Assembly: GCA_963644495.1 (NCBI GenBank)
Contig: CAVIPV010000001.1
Span: forward strand, 1 to 64,000
From: Enterocloster sp963644495
GTDB lineage: Bacteria > Bacillota > Clostridia > Lachnospirales > Lachnospiraceae
Length of the DNA stretch: 64,000 bases
Direction: 5' to 3'
A program made the translations under genes and the position numbers. Below the pieces are notes generated by a model. It saw only the letters and a list, made by a program, of their open reading frames with translations, did no database searches and was not told the origin of the DNA. This document shows positions 50,970 to 59,739 of the stretch, piece after piece (within the stretch, counting starts at the first letter, position 1; each line of letters begins with the position of its first letter).

Positions 50970-52616
50970 CTAAATGTCATTATCTGCACTTTTCATTTTT
51001 TCCGTTTCTGTTCCGTCATAAACAAAGGACAGCATGGTAATATCATCAAACTGATCCGCCTGTCCCACAAACCGGTCCACACTTGTGTGGATATGCTCTA
51101 ACAGCTCCTGACATGGCAGATCCTTTGCCTCATTTAAAGCTGCCAGCATCCGGTCCGTGCCGTAAAGAACCAGATTGGCATCGGTTGCCTCCGGTACACC
51201 ATCTGTATATACAAACAGCCTGTCACCTACCTGCAGCTGGATCTCATATTCGCTGTAGCGGGAGTCCTCCATCCCGGCCAGTACAAAGCCGTGTCTGTCC
51301 TTAAACAGTTCAAAATCTCCGCCCTTTCGCATAAGGGCCGGATACTCGTGACCGGCATTGGCACAGCGAAGCTTTCCGGAAGACATTTCCATGATTCCCA
51401 GCCATACGGTGACAAACATCTCCGCTTCATTATTTTCACACAGCTGGTTGTTCACCTTTTCCAGAACCTCCTTGGGAGAAAGACCGCTCTGGGCTGCTGA
51501 TTTGATCAGTGTTTTAGAGATCATCATAAACAAAGCCGCCGGAACACCTTTGCCGGATACATCTGCCATTACCAGTGCCAGATGATCGTCATCCACCAGG
51601 AAGAAATCATAGAAGTCACCCCCTACCTCCTTGGCCGGTGTCATAGAGGCGTAAACTTCAAATTCATGGCGCTCCGGGAATGCCGGGAAGACACAGGGAA
51701 GCATGGAAGCCTGGATATGACGGGCTACATCTAACTCTGCACCGATCCGTTCCTTTTCCGCCGTAATACGGTTCAGGTCACGGATGTACCCGTTCAGCTC
51801 CGCCACCATATATTGGAAGGAATCTGCCAGTTCCTGCAGTTCATCCCCAGTATGTACCTCTACCTTAAAATCCGTCAGCTTTTCCATTTTGCTCTGGATC
51901 AGCCCCCTCACTGCCCCGTGAAGTGTATCCAGGGGGGTGATCAGGATCTTTCGGATATAAAAGTAATATAAGACATCGGAAACAGCCAGCACCAGCACCA
52001 TGATGATCAGTGTTGTGATCTGGAAGAAATGGATCTGCTCATTGATCATGTCCATGGATATGTCCACACTGGCCAAGGCCACCGGTGTATTGCTGCTGTC
52101 AAGGATCGCCACATAGGCGGATGCCAGATACCCGTATTCATCATTATTTGTGATCAGGATGTTCTGCTGTGCATCTGCAGCGAAGGCCTTGTGCATCAGC
52201 TCTTTTCCGCCGCCGTAATAAGCATCCCGGTACCCCAGCTCCTTCACTCCGGCATCTCCGGCGGATCCTATATCCCAGATGTAGCACATCTCATCCTCCT
52301 CCGGGACTACCACATAAAAGTACTTCAGTTCCACCCGGTCCTTCACCGTGCGAAGGTACTTTTTAACACCTTCATAATAATCATCCGTTTTTCCGGTGCT
52401 GTAGTATTCCTTCACCCGGTCGCCGTCGATAAACTCCGCCGCAATGGAAGCCTGAGAAAAAGCAAGTCTGGAATAATACCCCTCCATCCACAGACGATAC
52501 CTCTCCGTAATAGCCGGTGTCAGAACCACCATCAGGATCACCGCCATTACAAAAAGGCCAAGCAGCAGCTTGGCCTGCAAATGACGTTTTTGTTTTGTGT
52601 TTGAACTTATATTCAT
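50970..52616 (-). CDS. Membrane SpoIIE-type PP2C phosphatase with HAMP domain
   Basis: 548 aa. An N-terminal membrane helix (about 14-38), an extracellular domain (about 40-195) and a second membrane helix (about 195-220, ITTLIIMVLVLAVSDVLYYF). A HAMP region (about 220-280) leads to the SpoIIE/PP2C domain (about 290-535). Metal-binding motifs are visible: KEVGGDFYDFF, MADVSGKGVPAALFM, NAGHEYPAL, TDGVPEA and QFDDITML. It should dephosphorylate a STAS antagonist in response to an outside signal. The ATG overlaps the stop of the formyltransferase gene (ATGA). All catalytic aspartates appear intact. Confidence 0.92.
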   Translation of the reverse strand: MNISSNTKQKRHLQAKLLLGLFVMAVILMVVLTPAITERYRLWMEGYYSRLAFSQASIAAEFIDGDRVKEYYSTGKTDDYYEGVKKYLRTVKDRVELKYFYVVVPEEDEMCYIWDIGSAGDAGVKELGYRDAYYGGGKELMHKAFAADAQQNILITNNDEYGYLASAYVAILDSSNTPVALASVDISMDMINEQIHFFQITTLIIMVLVLAVSDVLYYFYIRKILITPLDTLHGAVRGLIQSKMEKLTDFKVEVHTGDELQELADSFQYMVAELNGYIRDLNRITAEKERIGAELDVARHIQASMLPCVFPAFPERHEFEVYASMTPAKEVGGDFYDFFLVDDDHLALVMADVSGKGVPAALFMMISKTLIKSAAQSGLSPKEVLEKVNNQLCENNEAEMFVTVWLGIMEMSSGKLRCANAGHEYPALMRKGGDFELFKDRHGFVLAGMEDSRYSEYEIQLQVGDRLFVYTDGVPEATDANLVLYGTDRMLAALNEAKDLPCQELLEHIHTSVDRFVGQADQFDDITMLSFVYDGTETEKMKSADNDI

Positions 52617-53440
52617 CCTTTTGTCTCCTTTGACCGGACATTCATCCTCAGATGTCCGTCATTCACCTGATAAAGCAGAAGCGTCGGGGAGACCCGGCGC
52701 ACCTCTCTGTCAAGTGGTGCCGTTCCGGCACACATCCCCGTTACATAAAACCATTCTCCTTCAGCCAGCACCTGAGTCATGCTGTTATATTTTTTAAACA
52801 CGGCCTGCGCCTTAGCACAGGTCATGGTATGTTCCAATGTTAAAAGAGGATCCAGGGGACGCTTCCAGTATGGCAGCTTCTCCTTCTGAGGCACGGCACG
52901 GTGCCAGTACCCCTCCAAATCCTCCATGATCTTTTCTGTCATCTCCCTTGCATAGGCAGCACACTGAAGATATACATCGATGCTGTCTGTCTCCGGCAAA
53001 AGCTTTATGGTGCGCCGGTCCAGAATATCTCCCTGATCCAGTCTGGCTGCCAGCTTGTGCAGCGTCACACCGGTATGCTCCAGCCCCCGCTCCATAGCCC
53101 CTTCAATGGGATAATAGCTGCGTCCCTGAGGCAGCAGAGAGCTGTGGATATTGATGCCCCGAAAAGCAGGCAGATCCTCCGGTACAGGCACCAGACGGTC
53201 ATATTCCGCCGAAAAAAGCAGTCCGCAGCCTTCATTTATAAAAAGATTTCGCACCTTTTGCTCTGGGATCGCCTCATAGTGAACGGGGATACCCCTTTCA
53301 CCGGCCAGTTTTACGATAGAATACTCGGAAAAATAATCCTCATCATTATGATAGGTATACAGCGCCAGCACTTCGTGCTTTTGCAGAAAATATTCAAAAC
53401 AGGGAAGAAATACATCACTCCCGAAATAAGCGATCTTCAT
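52613..53440 (-). CDS. Formyltransferase family protein (Met-tRNA formyltransferase-like fold)
   Basis: 275 aa. The N-terminal domain has the formyltransferase fold: MKIAYFGSDVFLP start, then GINIHSSLLPQGRS with the catalytic Asn and His, and LDQGDIL with the Asp. Together they form the Asn-His-Asp triad for transfer from 10-formyltetrahydrofolate. The C-terminal 90 residues resemble an OB-like domain but are divergent. The gene is located in a regulatory operon, and its sequence is less like a housekeeping fmt, so a specialised substrate (amino sugar, nucleotide sugar or lipid-linked amine) is more likely. It overlaps the SpoIIE-type gene. Confidence 0.83.
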   Translation of the reverse strand: MKIAYFGSDVFLPCFEYFLQKHEVLALYTYHNDEDYFSEYSIVKLAGERGIPVHYEAIPEQKVRNLFINEGCGLLFSAEYDRLVPVPEDLPAFRGINIHSSLLPQGRSYYPIEGAMERGLEHTGVTLHKLAARLDQGDILDRRTIKLLPETDSIDVYLQCAAYAREMTEKIMEDLEGYWHRAVPQKEKLPYWKRPLDPLLTLEHTMTCAKAQAVFKKYNSMTQVLAEGEWFYVTGMCAGTAPLDREVRRVSPTLLLYQVNDGHLRMNVRSKETKG

Positions 53441-53475
53441 AGTTCCACCAGCCTGTCAAAATATGTATATCACAC

Positions 53476-55206
53476 TTACAGCTTGATAACAAGTGTATTA
53501 AAGCCCTGATAGTGTCGATATGTAAATTCTTTTGCACTCTCCTTGATCACCAGTACCCCCATGCTGTCCATATCACACTCTCCGTCTGCACTGGCTTTGG
53601 CCGTTTTCATGGCAAAGGGGTCAAATTCTCTTGCATCGTCCCTCAGATGCAGCTCCAGCATTCCGTTCTCATTCATGATCGCAGTGATCTGAATAAAACC
53701 GTCTGTCCGTCCTTTAAAGCCATGCTGTAAAACGGCCATACCGATCTCTTCTATCGTCATGGTGGCAAACATCTGCTGCTTTCCGTCAGCACCCCAGTGT
53801 TCACAAAAGGCTTCCAGTTCCCGGCTTACATCCACCACATCCACTGCATTGCTGAGGATCGTCCGCTGAAAGATCCTCTCCTCCGAGATTTCCTTCTTCT
53901 TAAAACGTCCGCCTGTTCCGGCAAGTAAGAATACAGCCAGTGCTCCGGCCTCAGTTAAAAGAAACAGCAGCCAGAAATAAGTTAAACCCAGATGATAACA
54001 CAAAAAAGTCAGCGGGATAAGCAAAATTGCCCCCCGCAGTGTTTCTAATAAAAAGGATGGTTTTTCATTTTCGCAGGCCTGATAACAGCTGCAAAGGAGG
54101 ATATTGATCCCCGCAAACAAAGCTGCTATGCCGTAAAAACGCAGCGCCAGGATAGACAGTGCCTCCGAGGATGTTCCTGCCGTACCAAAAAGCAGACAAA
54201 GCCCCCGAGGCCATACCTCCACCAGTGCGATCAGAGCGCCTCCTGCCAGCAGTCCGCAAAAAAAGCCCAGATGCACAACATTTTTCTTTCCCTGCTTATT
54301 GTGCTCTCCCTGATAAGTGGACAGGATGGGCTGCATGGCGCGTCCCGTTCCCTCGAAGAGATAAAGCAGCAGATAGGAGGTATTCTGTATTACATCAAAT
54401 ACAGCCACTGCCTGCTCCCCTCCCAGACGCAGCAAAAGGTTGTTGCAGACGAGAAAGAAGATCATCTGGTACAGATACTGCACCGAGGTAGCAAGACCTG
54501 ACCTCATCGCCCCCACAGCCTTTTTTACCTCTCCACGCTCCGGAAAAGCAAAGTGCAGAGTATGCTCTCTGCCAAAAAAGCCGGGCAGATAAATACAGAT
54601 GGTGATGATCTGCCCCAGAGCCGTAGAAAGAGCTGCGCCCCGGGTCCCCATATTCAATCCCAGTACCAGCAGGATATTCAGTGCAATATCACAGAGATTT
54701 CCGGTAACAGAGCCAACACCGGCACGGCGCTGGCTTCCGTCATTGCGCAGATAGTAGTTGAAAATATTGGAAAGATAAAAAAGAGGCGTAGCAGCCACAA
54801 GGATCTGCAGATAAGCTTTTGTGGCGGTATACAGTGCCCCGTCCTCCGGTCTGGTCCCCAACACAGCTAACAAGGGCTGCATGAAGATACTTCCCAATAC
54901 AGCAGTAGAAAGGCTTAAGATCAGTGCCAGAAGGATCACTCCGTTAAAGCTTTCTGCCGCCTCTTTTGTATTTCCCTGACCCAACAGTCGGGAATATCGT
55001 ACCGAACCTCCCAGTCCCAGACCGTGTGCCACCATGCAGTTGATCATATAGACCGGAAGGATCAGCCCGATGGCGGCCAAACCCACGGTTCCAAGCCGCT
55101 GTCCCACCACCACCGCATCTGCCATATCACTGAAGGCCCAGCCTAAGGACGAAAACATGGCCGGAACCCACAGTCGGCCAAACATCCGCCGGGTAAAACT
55201 GTCCAT
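53476..55206 (-). CDS. MATE-family transporter fused to degenerate HATPase domain
   Basis: 576 aa from the ATG at 55206, one base after the previous stop, with GGAAAAGGAAA upstream. A longer frame to 55308 lies inside the upstream gene. Residues 1-440 are a MATE/MOP transporter with 12 membrane helices (start FGRLWVPAMFSSLGWAFSDM, ADAVVVGQRLG). Residues about 455-576 resemble RsbW-type HATPase, but the N-box Asn is replaced by Ala (EEIGMAVLQHG) and the G1 glycine by Ala (DDAREFDPF), so ATP binding may be lost. It may link transport with partner switching. It is translationally coupled to the coiled-coil gene and followed by the formyltransferase gene. Confidence 0.87.
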   Translation of the reverse strand: MDSFTRRMFGRLWVPAMFSSLGWAFSDMADAVVVGQRLGTVGLAAIGLILPVYMINCMVAHGLGLGGSVRYSRLLGQGNTKEAAESFNGVILLALILSLSTAVLGSIFMQPLLAVLGTRPEDGALYTATKAYLQILVAATPLFYLSNIFNYYLRNDGSQRRAGVGSVTGNLCDIALNILLVLGLNMGTRGAALSTALGQIITICIYLPGFFGREHTLHFAFPERGEVKKAVGAMRSGLATSVQYLYQMIFFLVCNNLLLRLGGEQAVAVFDVIQNTSYLLLYLFEGTGRAMQPILSTYQGEHNKQGKKNVVHLGFFCGLLAGGALIALVEVWPRGLCLLFGTAGTSSEALSILALRFYGIAALFAGINILLCSCYQACENEKPSFLLETLRGAILLIPLTFLCYHLGLTYFWLLFLLTEAGALAVFLLAGTGGRFKKKEISEERIFQRTILSNAVDVVDVSRELEAFCEHWGADGKQQMFATMTIEEIGMAVLQHGFKGRTDGFIQITAIMNENGMLELHLRDDAREFDPFAMKTAKASADGECDMDSMGVLVIKESAKEFTYRHYQGFNTLVIKL

Positions 55207-55207
55207 T

Positions 55208-56719
55208 TTAATTTCCTTTTCCCTTCTGCATCTGTTTTGCTCCTGTTGTCTTTTCTTTTTCGTCCTTAGAAGCAGCAAACGTCTTCTGTTTCTTTCCGGT
55301 GCCGCCATTTGAACCCGTAAGCTTATTAAAATTTAATGGCTCCTTCTTCGGCTCCCCTTGCAGATCCTTTTTATCATCTGAAAAGCTGTACTTTTCCGGA
55401 TCCAGCTGTTTTTCGATTCTTGGACAAATGTTAAGCAATGTGTCCATCAGTTCGGTTGTGATCTCTCTGCGCTTGATTCCTGCTTCCGAGCGTCTTGTGT
55501 CAAACAGAAACCTCCTTTTCTGACCCAGATAGGATTGGCACTTCCGGTAAGCCTCTGCTCCTAACCGCCCCATCTCATTTTGCTCTTCATCACTGATTCC
55601 CTGTTTGATCAGTGCATCACCGCACTTGCGAAGGGCCTGGATCATCTCCTTAAAAGCTTCGCTGTCGGCGGCACCAAATTTTTTAATGGTAGACTGCATT
55701 TCTTCTACCCGCTTATAGTATGCCAGACCCTCTTCGTGTCTTTTCTTCAGAGCATTGGTCTTCCTCGTCAGCTGATCTTCGTCCCATCTTTTTTGGACAT
55801 CCAGATCCAGTTTTATCTCCCGTTCAATGTCTTTATCCGTTATTTTTTTCTCACTGATCCTGCTCTCATAATCATTCTGTTCCACTACGTTATATAACCA
55901 TTTTTCCATGTCCTTCAGGCGTTTTTCATGGGCACCGATCTGATCCTGATACTTGACTTCCAGTGTCTTCTTCACCTGATCTTTGGCAGCCTGATAAGAC
56001 GTTTTCAGCTTTTCCGTCTTTTCCTTCTGGTTTTGGATCGCTTTCTTCTGCTGTTCGACCTTTTCGTTCAGCTGATCTATCTCATCGGTCAGCTCTATTT
56101 CCTTCTTTCTCAGCTCATTCATCCGGTTTTCAGCTTCATTTATGATCTTCTCGTACTCGTTCTTCTCTTTTCGACTTGTGGCTGGTTTATTGTATTGCTC
56201 CATGCACGCATTATTCTTTTCATGCCAGCCGTTTATTTCTGCCTTAATGCGTACCAGTTCCTCCTGCTGTTTTTTGATCTTTTCCGGATAATTCACCTGA
56301 TTTAACTGCTTCAGCTTCTCTTCTGCCTCCTGCATCTTCTTCAGATGTTCCTGCTCAAGCTTTTTTTCTTCCTGAGCCAGTTTTTCCTTCTGCTCTTTCT
56401 GTAATTGAGCAATGGCATCCAGCTCCGCCTGCCGCAGATCCTTTTTTTCTCCGTGTTCCCATCTGCGCATCAGTATTGCAAGGTAGTCCCGGCTCTTTTC
56501 ATTGATCTTTTTTTCTATATCTTCACGGCGTTTCTTTTTTTCTTCCTTGTACCTTGATTCACCGTACTTCTCCTCAAGGATATCTTTATTGGCCAGTTCC
56601 CAGATTCTTTGCTGGGAGCGGACATTTTTTGCTCTATTCGATGCCCGTTTTTCTAATTGTGCGGCATCCCATTTCTCAATGACGATATCCTGTTTCTGCT
56701 GTTTATTTTCCTTTGGCAT
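55208..56719 (-). CDS. Coiled-coil predicted effector with shared module
   Basis: 503 aa. Charged coiled coil over about 15-320, then the shared helical module SEAFKEMIQALRKCGDALI (about 355), AYRKCQSYLGQKR and IKRREITTELMDTLL. A C-terminal KEPLNFNKLTGS corresponds to the INFxQLK ending of the proteins at 3606 and 6173. Last come a Lys/Gly-rich tail and no catalytic motif. It is the first gene of the regulatory operon, with the cassette promoter 57 bp upstream, and only one base separates its stop from the MATE gene. A predicted cargo protein therefore shares its transcript with the regulators. It could be cargo or a feedback sensor of secretion status (speculative). Confidence 0.62.
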   Translation of the reverse strand: MPKENKQQKQDIVIEKWDAAQLEKRASNRAKNVRSQQRIWELANKDILEEKYGESRYKEEKKKRREDIEKKINEKSRDYLAILMRRWEHGEKKDLRQAELDAIAQLQKEQKEKLAQEEKKLEQEHLKKMQEAEEKLKQLNQVNYPEKIKKQQEELVRIKAEINGWHEKNNACMEQYNKPATSRKEKNEYEKIINEAENRMNELRKKEIELTDEIDQLNEKVEQQKKAIQNQKEKTEKLKTSYQAAKDQVKKTLEVKYQDQIGAHEKRLKDMEKWLYNVVEQNDYESRISEKKITDKDIEREIKLDLDVQKRWDEDQLTRKTNALKKRHEEGLAYYKRVEEMQSTIKKFGAADSEAFKEMIQALRKCGDALIKQGISDEEQNEMGRLGAEAYRKCQSYLGQKRRFLFDTRRSEAGIKRREITTELMDTLLNICPRIEKQLDPEKYSFSDDKKDLQGEPKKEPLNFNKLTGSNGGTGKKQKTFAASKDEKEKTTGAKQMQKGKGN

Positions 56720-56775
56720 ATTTCATTTCCTCCTTGTCCACGGTGTTTCGATCTTTTTCCCTTTCTTTCATCCTG

Positions 56776-56811
56776 AGTATAGCACACTATATGGGACAAA
56801 TGTGGGACAAA
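56776..56811 (-). promoter_or_regulatory. Direct-heptamer cassette promoter of regulatory operon
   Basis: Minus strand: TTTGTCC, CACA, TTTGTCC, 12 bp, TATACT with an extended TG. It drives the coiled-coil gene and, by close spacing, all genes down to the response regulator at 48411. That implies autoregulation. Confidence 0.84.
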
Positions 56812-56825
56812 AATCCATACTCGGA

Positions 56826-59591
56826 TCACCCTTTTCCCTTCTGCTTTGCCGGTGCCGGTTTCTTTTTGGCTTTTCCTTTATTTGCCATCTTTGCTTCCTG
56901 TTCAAAGACCATTCCTAAAAAGCTCATGGCTTCCTTCGGTGTCATGGCTTTCGGGTTGATCCGCATCTCATTTTTCCCTAACACCGTCTGTTCCTTTTGG
57001 ATGGATTCCTTCGCTGCCTGACCGGAAAGTGCCTGCACATCTCCGTACTTCAGACGAGACAGGATCTTTTTTTGTGCCGATGAGCTCTGCCTTCCCACAA
57101 AATTCAGGATCGCCTTTACATCGGCTCTCATATCCTTTCGGATCTGCTCTTTATCCTGCACCAGCTGCTCATAAGAGAGCAGTTCTTTTCCTGCCTCGTT
57201 CATGGCACTATTTTCCTTCTTAGAAACCGTATCCTCCACAGCCTGAGACTGGCTGTAATTCCACAGGCGTTTCTGTGCTTCCAGTGCCATAAGACCCAAA
57301 GTATAGGTTTCTCCCGAACGGGAGTGTTTTTCCATATTGCGTTTCATGGTGCTTTCCATCAGACCCAACAGCTGATTGGCTGCATGAGGCAGCTCCTCAT
57401 AGGAACTTTTCCCCACTTTCTCGATTTTTCCGTTTTTTTCATTTTTTTCGTTTTTTCCGTATAAAGCAGAAAGTCCTTCTTTGATCTCTGTTTTATTCTT
57501 ATCATAAAGCTCCCGGCTCTCCGGCTTTTCCGGGCTCACAAATTCACTCAGCTTTTCTGCCAGCTCCTTGCGCCCACGTCCCATTGGACTGAACCGCAGA
57601 CCCGTATGGCTGTTCTTATAAGCAGCTGCACGTTCGCCGAGCCATGCCCGGTTGGCTTCCAGTGTCGCATAGAAGGAATCCAGTTTTTCTATGGTTTCAT
57701 CATCCATTGTACGGACGTGAGCTGTATCCTCAAGGATCCTCTCATATTTCTCGTTCAGATAGTTGACTGCTTCTGCCAGATCGGTAAAGGTAGTGTTCCC
57801 GCCCTGGCTCTCCTTGCATTTCCCCTCAAGAAGCTCCTTCATCTTGCGTACCTTCTGGTATTCTTCTTCCAGAGATTCCCGTATCTGCTCTAACGCACTG
57901 TGGACATCCTGTTCTGTATACTGTACCTTGCGTTCACCCAGGGATATCTTAAAAGTCTCCATCCTTCGCTTTGCGTCCATCTGCTTCACCATCTGGTTGA
58001 AGATATTTTCTTTTCTGTCTCCATTTTCCAGGGTAGCAAGGCCGGTGAGCGTAAGCTTTTCCCACTCCTCATCTCTCACAATGTGGATCGAACCTTCGTT
58101 ATTCCAAATATAGACTTCCCCGTCTTTCTTTTTTCTGTAATTCAGCTCCTGATTCCGGGGCATTTTTCCCTGCTTTATATAATCCTTTAATGTATCCAGA
58201 CGTGCATTGGCGGCTTCCTTTTCTCCTTCAGACAGTCCGTAATCCCCCAGGATCTCCTCAAGATCCTCATGGGTCATTTTTTCCACCGCCGCTGCCATCT
58301 TAGGGGTAATGATCTTCAGATTATCCGCCTTTGCAAGCCTCATCTCCCCTCCGGTCCTGATATCACCGAAGCTGTTGTCATTGTCAATTCCCTGTACCCC
58401 TGAGATCTTCGGCTCTGAAGGGTCAGACAGGTCAAATCGGGTGAAAAAGTTACCTTTGTGCCGGTCTGTATTTGCGCAAAGATAATCCAGGATCTGCAGA
58501 TCTGCCAGAGAGCTTAGCATCGCTTTACTGTCAAACTGCTCATAATTCACGGCAAAAAACGGAGAATCCTCGTCCATGTATTTACTGTCTACGGCGTCCA
58601 TGTCGGCCGCTTCCATCATAACTGCATCTATCTTTTTGCCGTTCTGTTCAATCGTCACCCGACGGCTTTCTGCCAACAGCTCTGGAAAGCCCAGACGCCT
58701 TGCCACGTCGCTCATGGCACTGTTTCTGTATGCCAGTTTGCTTCCCGGCCGGATACCTGCTCTTTCCAGGACCGCATTTTTATTCAGAACAGAAAGAAAT
58801 TCAGTGATCATTTCTTCATATATTTTCTTTTTTTGCGGCCCTTCCAATCGGTTCAGCCATGGATGATTGCCCTTTTTTCTATAGGCATCCCACTGGGCGG
58901 TATTTCTCGTTCCCACAACCCGCAGAAATTCCACGTCTTCTATAGAATCCCGGATCGCATCTGCGTAATCAGGATATTTTTTTGCAATCTTCTCGGCAGC
59001 AGCGTTCAGACTGTCCATATGTTCAGGTACCACATACTCATCTTTGGTCAGAAAGCCTTCATGGACCATTCCAAGCTCATCGGTATACTTCACAGCCAGA
59101 CGGCTGCTCATGCCCCCATGCTTCTCATCTAGATCTGTATCTACCAGACGCACCGTGGATGGCAGCAGACCGGATAAAGCCTGAGCCAGTGCAGGCAGAT
59201 GATCTTTCTTATGAGCCATCAGCCCGTTTCTTCCCCTTGCCAGAGCTGTCCTTAAGGCACGGACGTCCTCAAGCTGTGCAAACGGCCCCTTAATAGTTCT
59301 CGCATCCTTCAGACAGGTTTCAAACTGCTCCTGCAGATCGTGATATTCTTCCTGTGTCATAGGAAGGTAATTTCCCATCCGATTGCGCTTTTGGTACTGG
59401 CTGCTCATCTGCTCAAGAAGCTTTGCAAGGTCATCCCGTAATTTTTCTCCGGCCTTTTTCTCATTGTTCTCCTCAGGCAGAGCCTCCAGATGCTCCTGCA
59501 GCTTTTCCTGCAGCTCATGAAACAGCTCCCATACCGTACCCTTTAACTTATCCTGCTCTATAGAATTTTTTCCAATGACATCCTTTGGCAT
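56826..59591 (-). CDS. Kinase-like predicted T4SS effector, paralogue 5, short N-terminus
   Basis: 921 aa, about 180 shorter at the N-terminus than the other four. The MRYxIP start and first helical module are missing, but AGGAGG lies 7 bases before its ATG, so this is the real start. Common landmarks: MSSQYQKRNRMG with LPMT; SSRLAVKYTDELG; LCANTDRHKGNFF at about 376; GIDNDNSFG; LKIITPKMAAAV; KRLWNYSQS; a C-terminal MSFLGMVFEQEAKMA and a basic KAKKKPAPAK tail. The residue pair in DRHxxN is KG rather than two small or polar residues, but catalytic Asp and Asn are kept. It has a private cassette promoter. It is the most divergent member, useful for defining the catalytic core. Confidence 0.72.
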   Translation of the reverse strand: MPKDVIGKNSIEQDKLKGTVWELFHELQEKLQEHLEALPEENNEKKAGEKLRDDLAKLLEQMSSQYQKRNRMGNYLPMTQEEYHDLQEQFETCLKDARTIKGPFAQLEDVRALRTALARGRNGLMAHKKDHLPALAQALSGLLPSTVRLVDTDLDEKHGGMSSRLAVKYTDELGMVHEGFLTKDEYVVPEHMDSLNAAAEKIAKKYPDYADAIRDSIEDVEFLRVVGTRNTAQWDAYRKKGNHPWLNRLEGPQKKKIYEEMITEFLSVLNKNAVLERAGIRPGSKLAYRNSAMSDVARRLGFPELLAESRRVTIEQNGKKIDAVMMEAADMDAVDSKYMDEDSPFFAVNYEQFDSKAMLSSLADLQILDYLCANTDRHKGNFFTRFDLSDPSEPKISGVQGIDNDNSFGDIRTGGEMRLAKADNLKIITPKMAAAVEKMTHEDLEEILGDYGLSEGEKEAANARLDTLKDYIKQGKMPRNQELNYRKKKDGEVYIWNNEGSIHIVRDEEWEKLTLTGLATLENGDRKENIFNQMVKQMDAKRRMETFKISLGERKVQYTEQDVHSALEQIRESLEEEYQKVRKMKELLEGKCKESQGGNTTFTDLAEAVNYLNEKYERILEDTAHVRTMDDETIEKLDSFYATLEANRAWLGERAAAYKNSHTGLRFSPMGRGRKELAEKLSEFVSPEKPESRELYDKNKTEIKEGLSALYGKNEKNEKNGKIEKVGKSSYEELPHAANQLLGLMESTMKRNMEKHSRSGETYTLGLMALEAQKRLWNYSQSQAVEDTVSKKENSAMNEAGKELLSYEQLVQDKEQIRKDMRADVKAILNFVGRQSSSAQKKILSRLKYGDVQALSGQAAKESIQKEQTVLGKNEMRINPKAMTPKEAMSFLGMVFEQEAKMANKGKAKKKPAPAKQKGKG

Positions 59592-59645
59592 AAGAAACCT
59601 CCTTCTGATCGCAATGTTCTCTTGGAATCTTTCTGTTGTATCCTG

Positions 59646-59681
59646 AGTATATCACACCCCACAGGACAAATGTGGGACAAA
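59646..59681 (-). promoter_or_regulatory. Direct-heptamer cassette promoter of kinase 5
   Basis: Minus strand: TTTGTCC, CACA, TTTGTCC, 12 bp, TATACT with an extended TG, 54 bp before the ATG at 59591. Confidence 0.84.
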
Positions 59682-59691
59682 AATCTCTCTT

Positions 59692-59726
59692 TTCAAAAAA
59701 GAGACCGACATTGTGTCAGCCTCTTT
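59692..59726 (-). terminator. Intrinsic terminator after 79-aa gene
   Basis: A 13-bp stem (AAAGAGGCTGACA / TGTCGGTCTCTTT with two wobble pairs) and a 3-base loop, followed by a T run on the minus strand. It lies 14 bp past the stop at 59740 and isolates the small gene from kinase 5. Confidence 0.85.
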
Positions 59727-59739
59727 CTTAAAATGCTAT

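Noticed and set aside
55209..55308. Longer N-terminus for the MATE fusion
   Set aside because: The extension is Arg/Lys-rich, lies within the upstream gene, and the ATG at 55206 has a good ribosome binding site and begins the normal MATE start.
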